Assembly: GCA_045579705.1 (NCBI GenBank)
Contig: JAZNMP010000011.1
Span: 1-64,000 of the forward strand
Origin: Lachnocurva sp045579705
Lineage (GTDB): Bacteria; Bacillota; Clostridia; Lachnospirales; Lachnospiraceae
Length of the DNA: 64,000 bases
Direction of reading: 5' to 3'
In this document: positions 58,019-64,000 of the stretch, piece by piece
How the letters are laid out: each line of letters opens with the position of its first letter
Numbering within the stretch: position 1 is the stretch's first letter
Program-made: the position numbers and the translations under genes
The notes under the pieces: generated by a model
Database searches by the model: none
The model's input: the letters and a program-made list of their open reading frames with translations, nothing else
Told to the model about the DNA's origin: nothing

Positions 58019-59275
58019 TCACCCTTTATTTAATTTCTTATCGATAATGATATATTCTTCGTCTTTAGGTAAATATAGCACAGAATAAATATAGTCACCA
58101 ATAGCCTTCTGAAAGATTCTATCTTCCCGTTCTTCATCTGTAGCATGAGTTCTCAAATTATGCATTACTTTTGCATATTCTTTGTAATCAAGATAGATTT
58201 GCTCATATTCACTAAAGTCTTTTCTACTAGCGAAAAACTGCAGGTCAACCTTTAATAGTTTTCCATTTCTTCCCTTGTATACTCGTTTCTCATAATGCTT
58301 GACAGACTCCCAAGTCTTTTTAGATGTTGATTTTGAACGTTTCCAGTCATCGTAATCGTCTTCCATCATGTGAGTTGTATTTCTTTTCGATAAATCTGAC
58401 AAGTCTCTTCTAAAACCTGCTACGTTACCAATCAGCGTACATCTGCAGTTATATACTTCTCGGGGGTCTCCACTCGGATCTCCTGGATACTCCAAGCCAT
58501 TTGAAAATTCCTCCCCAATAGGTCTTGTCTCACCATCAAGCCATCTATGAGACTCTCGGGTTCTACCATCAAGCGTTGCAACCCAAGTCTGCTCCATATC
58601 TATGCCAAAATCCAAAGCTCTTTCGTAGGAGTCTCGTCTTGCTCGATTTTCTACTCCAGTATAGATTGTCCTAGCATTTCGGATTGCTCCCTTTCGGTTC
58701 ATGTCGGTGACTTCAACCATTCGCTTTGATATTCTACGAACATCCTCGCCCTGCAGAACACCCTGCAAAACTGCGCTATTGATGCTTTGTTTATTCCACC
58801 TAACATCTTTCGGGATATTGACTTTCGGGTCAGGCAGTAACTTCGGATTCTCTTTTGCCAGTGTCTCTACTGTCTGTCGGTCATACAATGTATAGCTAGT
58901 ATCAATCTGAGAACCCTTCTCGACTTCAAACGTTCCGTAGTTATGATTCAGCGCATAAACATCCGGCAAAGTTTCTTTTACCATACTCATGGCTATCTGA
59001 TTAACGTTAGTAAGGTCTTCAGCTAACGTCTGCTTCATTTCTTCCCAGCGTTTTCCCATCATCATTTGGCCAACTCGCCACTGCTTGTACTCTTCTTCAG
59101 TAATTTTCTCCGCTTTTAATTCATTCAGCTTCAACTTGTCTTTGGTCTCAAAGCGAGAGAGGTGACTCTCCAATTTCTGAGTCACCTCTTTGCTAGCCTG
59201 CTTGTATTCCTTTGTCAATTTGCGCTCAAGTTTCTTGAGTTCGTCATCAGTTATTTTGTGTCCTTTATCTAACAT
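58019..59275 (-). CDS. minor head protein, MuF type
   Basis: A 418-residue protein with the MuF hallmark AIRNARTIYTGVENRARRDS followed by QTWVATLDGRTRESHRWLDG and PREVYNCRCTL. It is an internal head protein next to the portal. The C-terminal 100 residues (after about 315) form an added domain of unknown role ending DYIYSVLYLPKDEEYIIIDK. Confidence 0.88.
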   Translation of the reverse strand: MLDKGHKITDDELKKLERKLTKEYKQASKEVTQKLESHLSRFETKDKLKLNELKAEKITEEEYKQWRVGQMMMGKRWEEMKQTLAEDLTNVNQIAMSMVKETLPDVYALNHNYGTFEVEKGSQIDTSYTLYDRQTVETLAKENPKLLPDPKVNIPKDVRWNKQSINSAVLQGVLQGEDVRRISKRMVEVTDMNRKGAIRNARTIYTGVENRARRDSYERALDFGIDMEQTWVATLDGRTRESHRWLDGETRPIGEEFSNGLEYPGDPSGDPREVYNCRCTLIGNVAGFRRDLSDLSKRNTTHMMEDDYDDWKRSKSTSKKTWESVKHYEKRVYKGRNGKLLKVDLQFFASRKDFSEYEQIYLDYKEYAKVMHNLRTHATDEEREDRIFQKAIGDYIYSVLYLPKDEEYIIIDKKLNKG

Positions 59276-59308
59276 TTAGAAATACCTCTATGGCTTCGTA
59301 GTTTGCCT

Positions 59309-60727
59309 TTATTCCTCTTCTAACTCTTCGCTTGAGGATTTGTTGGAGTCTCCGTCTTCCTCGTCAGAATCGTTGTTTGCGTTCTTTTTACGACTAGTAA
59401 AACGTTCCATGTCCTCTTCGTCTTTTCTCTGCAGGATTTCCTCAACCATATCTCCATCACCTAGAATGTTGAGCAACTTCGTTGTTGTGTACTCTTCGCC
59501 CGTGTACTGAGCAGCCTGGAGCACATTCGTAATCTCTTCGCCTTTATTTACGATCATCGAACGTGTAAAGGTCGGATTTTCATCTTCGATTCCTGCAAGC
59601 CTAAGAATATCCTCAAGGAAATTGTTCACACAGTATTCGTATTCGTCACACTTACTATCCAACGGCTTGTATGCTGCTACGATTACTGAAGTAACTACCG
59701 AACCACCGCTTGCCAGCGCCTTAGTATCAAGCGCCATTGCATCCTCGTACAAATCAGCTCTTAATCTGTTTAGCAGTGCTTCCCTTGATTCATAATGCAG
59801 TTCTACTGAGTGAGCCTCTGCCTTTGCCCCTTCATCGGATAAAACTGAAGCTTTTATAGTTTTCATTCGCTCTACGAATCTCGCTAAGTCCATTTCATCC
59901 ATTCCATCAGCGTTCTGAATAGTCCAGTAAATCAAAGATGCATCATCAACATCGTTAGCAAATCCGCTCTTGATTAGGTCGTAGCAGTCAATCTGTTCTC
60001 TAAGGCCTACTAGTTCTGACTGATGGCTCTTATTGCCCCAAAGTGGAACAATCGGAAACGTTGGGTAGTTCTCATAATCGTAAATTTCAGTACCATCGAA
60101 ATTAGAAGTCTTGAACTTGGCAATATACCCTCTCTTTGGTGCAAGTATCTCGCCCTTGTTCTTTCTCCAAATGTACTTCGTATATCCATCCAATTCGTAC
60201 AAGGTTGCTCTTAACGGCTTATTCGATGCAATCTGCCAAAAACGGACTCCCATCTTCATAGAGCCATCCTCTTCATCAAAGATAGGCGCATATTCTAGAG
60301 CATCAAATTCTTCAATATGGTCAAAATTCCAAAAGCCATACGATACACCACCCCAAAGAGCACTTTCGCCTGCATCAGACAGTTTCGCATCGAACTTCTT
60401 GCCTAGCTTCTTTGCAGTCTCTGGATTGCTCCAGACTGGTCCGTTACCTAGCAGGTGTTCATTCTCCTGGCAGATAAATCTCTTCAAGAAGCTATGGCGC
60501 ATTTTCCAGTTAGCTGAGTAGTTGTCCGGCACTGTTTCTCCAGTAACCTTGTAAAGCAGTTTCTGATACTCTCGAATAGTTACATTTCGCTTTTCGAAGT
60601 ATTCTTTCGCTATGCAAGCAGTCTTGTACTGATCACTGTTCTTGTACTCAGTGATAACGTCCTTGACGAACTGCATAACCTTCTTTTCATCACCATTTAG
60701 CTCCAAAAAATCCTGATAGGTTTTCAT
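59309..60727 (-). CDS. portal protein (SPP1 gp6-like)
   Basis: A 472-residue portal: WKMRHSFLKRFICQENEHLL near residue 78, GVRFWQIASNKPLRATLYEL, and a Glu/Ser-rich C-terminal tail. It forms the dodecameric ring for DNA passage. The ATG overlaps the upstream TAA (TAATG). Confidence 0.9.
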   Translation of the reverse strand: MKTYQDFLELNGDEKKVMQFVKDVITEYKNSDQYKTACIAKEYFEKRNVTIREYQKLLYKVTGETVPDNYSANWKMRHSFLKRFICQENEHLLGNGPVWSNPETAKKLGKKFDAKLSDAGESALWGGVSYGFWNFDHIEEFDALEYAPIFDEEDGSMKMGVRFWQIASNKPLRATLYELDGYTKYIWRKNKGEILAPKRGYIAKFKTSNFDGTEIYDYENYPTFPIVPLWGNKSHQSELVGLREQIDCYDLIKSGFANDVDDASLIYWTIQNADGMDEMDLARFVERMKTIKASVLSDEGAKAEAHSVELHYESREALLNRLRADLYEDAMALDTKALASGGSVVTSVIVAAYKPLDSKCDEYEYCVNNFLEDILRLAGIEDENPTFTRSMIVNKGEEITNVLQAAQYTGEEYTTTKLLNILGDGDMVEEILQRKDEEDMERFTSRKKNANNDSDEEDGDSNKSSSEELEEE

Positions 60728-61038
60728 TAGCTATCCTCCTCACAACTCTCATTATCAAGGATACTGAATAACAACATACACAAATCACTACAAACAAGCG
60801 CTTGTGTCATATCAGACTGTCTGTTTGATATAATTCCCTCGCCAACTTCAAACTCTAGTTCTTTGCACATATCATCCAGCGCCATCTTATAGCCCCGAAA
60901 AAACTCCTTTGACTCTTCGTGCTTGATATCCTCTTCTTTGTACGCTGGTTCTTCCTGCAGACTCTGATTTTCTCCCCAGGCTGCAACATTCTGATCACTT
61001 AACTTTTTGTTCTCGTCAAAGTCCATTGCACATCTCAT
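60727..61038 (-). CDS. small phage protein between terminase and portal
   Basis: A 103-residue acidic protein (MRCAMDFDENKKLSDQNVAA...). The start at 61038 has AAAGGAGG upstream; a longer start would overlap the terminase. Unassigned. Confidence 0.6.
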   Translation of the reverse strand: MRCAMDFDENKKLSDQNVAAWGENQSLQEEPAYKEEDIKHEESKEFFRGYKMALDDMCKELEFEVGEGIISNRQSDMTQALVCSDLCMLLFSILDNESCEEDS

Positions 61039-61055
61039 TGCTTTTCCTCCTTTTC

Positions 61056-62309
61056 CTAGTTCCAAAGTGGATGGTATTCCGACTTAGGCTTCAACAATTT
61101 CTTGGTCACACAAAAATATCTAACTGCATCACACAGATGGTCTCGTTCTTTTACTGGTCGTTCTATCTCTGGGTTTGAATCATCCCAAACATAGCCCGAT
61201 GCTTCTGTTTTCCACTCCTTAACCTCTGGGCTTATCTTGATTAGTCCTCTCTGCATACACGTAGCAGTCTGTCTGATTCCTTCAAGCACATCATTCTTAG
61301 CTGGTCTCACTTTGCACCATGCCTTTCTCTTCATCAGCGTAATAAACGATTTAGCTGATGGGTCAATTATCACTTCAATTCGCTCTGGCTCGATTCCTTT
61401 CTTCAGATGCTCTTCTGCTCGTTCAAGTAAGATATCCGAAATCCAGTCATCAATATCGTTTGCATATTCATCGTCAGTCTTCTGCTTGCCATTGCTTCTA
61501 CCATCGTAGTAGTAACATCTCATTCCATACCAAACATCGTTTATCTTGCCCCACAACATAGCTGCAAAGGGGTTCATCGTTCCGTAGTCCATCGAGATTA
61601 CATACTCAGTAGGCTTCCCTTCAACATAGCCAATGCACTGGTCATACATAGGCCATATAAGACCTTCTGCCTTAGCCCACATACCTAGAACATAACGCTG
61701 AAAATAAACTGTACCTGCATATTCTGCTTCCAGTGACTGCACGTATACTTTCGGCAAGAATGGGTTATCGTAAAGCGTATACGTCTGGCAGTAGATATCT
61801 ACTCCCTTTTCTGCAGTATCAAGAAACTCCTTGATATAGTGGGTCGGATATGATGGGTTCGCAGCTGCATGGCATATTGAATACGGCAAGGAAAGTCGAG
61901 ATTTCAGCATTTCGAATATTTCTTTATGGATATCCGTTGCCTCGTCTATATACACAAACTTAATCTCAGCACCACGGATCCTGGACACTTGGTCCTTCGT
62001 CAAACCACCGATGCAATATACTTTTTCTCCAAAGATAACTGCTATACCTCTAGCATTTATCTGAGTAGCAGCTCCATCTCCCCATATGTCTCGAATCGGT
62101 TGTAGAACATTTCGTTCAATGTTCTCTTTTGTTGCACCGATAATGAAGTTCAGACCTTTCTTTCCGTGTAATCTTCTCAGCTCAAAAGGGATAACGAACT
62201 GAACTGCTATATGCGACTTGCCTGAACGCACTGCACCGATGGCAAAATTCCATCGGTGATGCGCTTCTCTAATATATTCAGCTTGCTTTTCAGAAATACA
62301 TACATCCAT
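61056..62309 (-). CDS. terminase large subunit
   Basis: A 417-residue motor and nuclease. Walker A is GAVRSGKS (25-32); Walker B FVYIDEA (118-124). The nuclease domain begins near ISMDYGTMNPFAAM (about 238) and has the acidic IIDPSA further on. It cuts concatemeric DNA and pumps it into heads. The start overlaps the small-subunit stop (TAATG). Confidence 0.93.
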   Translation of the reverse strand: MDVCISEKQAEYIREAHHRWNFAIGAVRSGKSHIAVQFVIPFELRRLHGKKGLNFIIGATKENIERNVLQPIRDIWGDGAATQINARGIAVIFGEKVYCIGGLTKDQVSRIRGAEIKFVYIDEATDIHKEIFEMLKSRLSLPYSICHAAANPSYPTHYIKEFLDTAEKGVDIYCQTYTLYDNPFLPKVYVQSLEAEYAGTVYFQRYVLGMWAKAEGLIWPMYDQCIGYVEGKPTEYVISMDYGTMNPFAAMLWGKINDVWYGMRCYYYDGRSNGKQKTDDEYANDIDDWISDILLERAEEHLKKGIEPERIEVIIDPSAKSFITLMKRKAWCKVRPAKNDVLEGIRQTATCMQRGLIKISPEVKEWKTEASGYVWDDSNPEIERPVKERDHLCDAVRYFCVTKKLLKPKSEYHPLWN

Positions 62310-62815
62310 TACTGAGTTTCACTCTCGTCTTTCTGTTCTTCCTGCATCTGTGCTCCAACTTCCATAGCAACCTTTTGAATCTTGACGAGTACATCATCTG
62401 TCTTCTTCATGATTTCAGCGTCTGGTTCAGGCTCTCTTCTATCTCTCCAAACATTTGGCTTTCTGTTCTTCAACCAGAACGCAATAGCGCCAACATCAGG
62501 CTTCTCGTAGTTCTTGTACGTTCGGATGCTCTTAATCTTCGGTTGTCCGTTTTCATCAATCGTAGTATTCGTTTCTGTTGTCGTATATTCGTAGCCAGTG
62601 GCTCTTTTATACAGACTTTTCTCTACTCTCGAATCAGCCAGGCTCTTCGTTGTCTCTCGGACTTCTTGGAAATCCTCGAACTTCTTAGCCCACCTAAGAA
62701 TTGTTCGTTCAGATACTCCAAAAGCCTCTGCAACCTGCTTGTCCGTTGCTCCAAGTGCATACAATGACCAAGCCCAATCTCGATGATATTCCGGATTGTA
62801 CTTAGTTGCTGCCAT
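62309..62815 (-). CDS. terminase small subunit
   Basis: A 168-residue protein with an N-terminal helix-turn-helix (GATDKQVAEAFGVSERTILR) and a C-terminal charged tail. It recognises packaging sites. AGGAG precedes the ATG. Confidence 0.85.
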   Translation of the reverse strand: MAATKYNPEYHRDWAWSLYALGATDKQVAEAFGVSERTILRWAKKFEDFQEVRETTKSLADSRVEKSLYKRATGYEYTTTETNTTIDENGQPKIKSIRTYKNYEKPDVGAIAFWLKNRKPNVWRDRREPEPDAEIMKKTDDVLVKIQKVAMEVGAQMQEEQKDESETQ

Positions 62816-62818
62816 TTA

Positions 62819-63718
62819 CTACTCTCCTAGATATTCTTTGCAAAGTTTAATAATCAATTCGCTCTTTGACTTATCTGTGATTACTTCTTCATCCTTAGCT
62901 TTCTTTATGGCTCTTCTTACCACATCAGCGTTTTCTGCACTGATTGCTCCACCACCAAACAATGAAACAAGCGGAAGCCAGTCTTCGTTCTCGTCATAGT
63001 CTGAATAGTGCTCCTCAGTCAGCTTAATCATCTGGTGAATAGCCGTTCCCACTGCTTTTATATTCTCGAACTTCTTTGTCTTTTCTACTGCATCAGCAAA
63101 ACCTTTGAACTGATCAATATCCGTATAGCCTAGATACTCACTAGATGGAATCTTCTTTACAACATCGTCTAGCTCTTTTATTTGGTGAGGCAGGAAAGTA
63201 AATGTAACTGTCTTGAAATTAAAATCAACTGCAGGAGTTGCTAAACTTTCCACTTCATGCTGAATCTCATTGAAATACTCCTTTGGCATAGCTGACTCGA
63301 TCATGTCATCAACGTCTGTAATCGCCTTGCAGATTTCTTTCAAAGTTGATTCATCATCGAAACCTTCGATGGCATTGTGCGCTAACTGCTTAGCTGCTAT
63401 CTGGCTACGTGTAAGACCCGATACATCGATAATTGAAATCAGCTCGTCAATGCCTGCAGCCTTTGCTGACTTCACTCTATGATGGCCAGAAACGATTTCA
63501 AGTTTTCCGTCCTTGTCTGCTAATAGTGGCAGGCTTTCCAACTGCCCTCTCTTTGTAATATTCTCTGTCAGAAGGCTCTGCATATCGTCCTTCATTATTC
63601 GAGCATTGATATCCTGCTCTTTAACAGACTTAATCGGAACTTTTGCTATAATCAAGCCATGTCCCATGTCATAAATCTGCTCATATCTCTTTATTTCTTC
63701 TTTCTGTTCGCCTGCCAT
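62819..63718 (-). CDS. ParB N-terminal-domain protein
   Basis: A 299-residue protein with a ParB/Srx-type nuclease-like domain (about 15-100: DINARIMKDDMQSLLTENIT, SGHHRVKSAKAAG) and a long helical C-terminus. Phage copies of this domain next to terminase often help modify or partition DNA. The start at 63718 follows AAAGGAG; a longer start would overlap the upstream gene more. Confidence 0.82.
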   Translation of the reverse strand: MAGEQKEEIKRYEQIYDMGHGLIIAKVPIKSVKEQDINARIMKDDMQSLLTENITKRGQLESLPLLADKDGKLEIVSGHHRVKSAKAAGIDELISIIDVSGLTRSQIAAKQLAHNAIEGFDDESTLKEICKAITDVDDMIESAMPKEYFNEIQHEVESLATPAVDFNFKTVTFTFLPHQIKELDDVVKKIPSSEYLGYTDIDQFKGFADAVEKTKKFENIKAVGTAIHQMIKLTEEHYSDYDENEDWLPLVSLFGGGAISAENADVVRRAIKKAKDEEVITDKSKSELIIKLCKEYLGE

Positions 63719-64000
63719 TTTTGCTCCTTTCTTACCCATTCTTTGAGTAACACTTCTTCACTTTCTTTCTTGAGGTCTGCTCTATATTTCAGTTTGAAAC
63801 CTAACTGGCCTTTCTCTTTTGAATACAATTTGAAAAGGCCACGCATTTCTTTCGATTCAGGATACTTTGTAAGTACTGTTGTCTGAATTCCCTTACAGTT
63901 TTCTGCATCCAGGTCATTGATTGTCGACTTCACACGCTCTTCACGCATAGCCATGCTATACATCAATCTATTCAAGCGATAAATAGAAGGTGCTCCAATT
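63691..64000 (-). CDS. partial phage gene running off the window
   Basis: Reads from at least 63999 (IGAPSIYRLNRLMYSMAMRE...) to the stop at 63691; the true start lies beyond 64000. The visible 107 or so residues are basic with the end WVRKEQKWQANRKKK. It overlaps the ParB-like gene by 28 bases. Not identified; phage ParB-like genes are often paired with a sulfotransferase-like PAPS-reductase gene, but no motif of that family is in the visible part. Confidence 0.6.
   Translation of the reverse strand, partial: IGAPSIYRLNRLMYSMAMREERVKSTINDLDAENCKGIQTTVLTKYPESKEMRGLFKLYSKEKGQLGFKLKYRADLKKESEEVLLKEWVRKEQKWQANRKKK

Larger units (their letters stand above)
34041..64000 (-). mobile_element. siphovirus prophage (right end outside the window)
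   Basis: A contiguous phage late region read on the minus strand: terminases, portal, capsid, tail, lysis, and a distal accessory block. The left end is the tRNA-Lys attachment fragment. Integrase, repressor and replication genes are not seen and should lie beyond 64000. Module order and the HK97-type capsid, SPP1-type portal and long tape measure point to a tailed phage with a long non-contractile tail. Apart from one amber mutation, the structural genes are intact. Confidence 0.93.

Overview
The window looks like a chromosome segment of an anaerobic member of the class Clostridia (Firmicutes). Evidence: strong AGGAGG-type ribosome binding sites with overlapping genes, a Gram-positive LexA box (GAAC-N4-GTTC), a split transketolase, ferredoxin-dependent 2-oxoacid oxidoreductase next to ptb-buk, an exosortase-G locus and DUF5688-type proteins. 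I cannot name the genus. Left of about 34.0 kb is host chromosome; from there to the right edge is one prophage that continues beyond the window.

Host part, left to right: a candidate structured RNA (124-265); a small membrane protein and a lytic transglycosylase; a tRNA-Thr/tRNA-Ala pair with promoter and terminator; a large EAL-type c-di-GMP phosphodiesterase; split transketolase; a flavin-reductase-like gene behind a palindrome-flanked promoter; three unassigned genes (7.6-9.5 kb); a five-gene, translationally coupled exosortase-G (XrtG) locus (9.6-15.9 kb) with glycosyltransferase and a pterin-synthase homologue lacking the usual catalytic Cys; cyclophilin; a DUF5688 protein; and a LexA-controlled Y-family polymerase with its accessory gene.

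From 19.4 to 33.2 kb lies a catabolic locus: L-lactate-permease-type transporter, then a long minus-strand operon (30.6 to 21.2 kb) with an EthD-like protein, a P-loop ATPase, a four-subunit 2-oxoacid:ferredoxin oxidoreductase, phosphate butyryltransferase, butyrate kinase, an OFA-type MFS transporter, a zinc-ribbon flavoprotein and two small membrane proteins. A divergent LVIVD-repeat protein shares an intergenic region with three palindromes, and a LysR regulator follows. The likely chemistry is 2-oxoacid to acyl-CoA to acyl phosphate to acid plus ATP; the substrate is unknown.

About 870 bases of repeat-rich non-coding DNA (33.17-34.04 kb) lead to a 3' fragment of a tRNA-Lys gene with its terminator, marking the prophage attachment site. 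The prophage is a siphovirus read right to left: ParB-like protein, small and large terminase, portal, MuF, HK97-gp10-like protein, scaffold, capsid, head-tail joining, tail tube, tail chaperones, tape measure, distal tail, tail fibre, XkdX-like, holin, endolysin, accessory structural genes, and an accessory block of many tiny genes (34.1-39.5 kb) driven by a repeated promoter.

The most striking element is a 549-bp invertible cassette at 45690-46238: perfect 32-bp inverted repeats flank two convergent alternative C-terminal tails of the tail-fibre gene, so inversion would swap the receptor-binding tip in frame. Also notable: two G-quadruplex-prone tracts between head genes, an amber codon inside a phage gene, an identical 32-bp promoter at three accessory units, and a nearby fused/unfused gene duplication.
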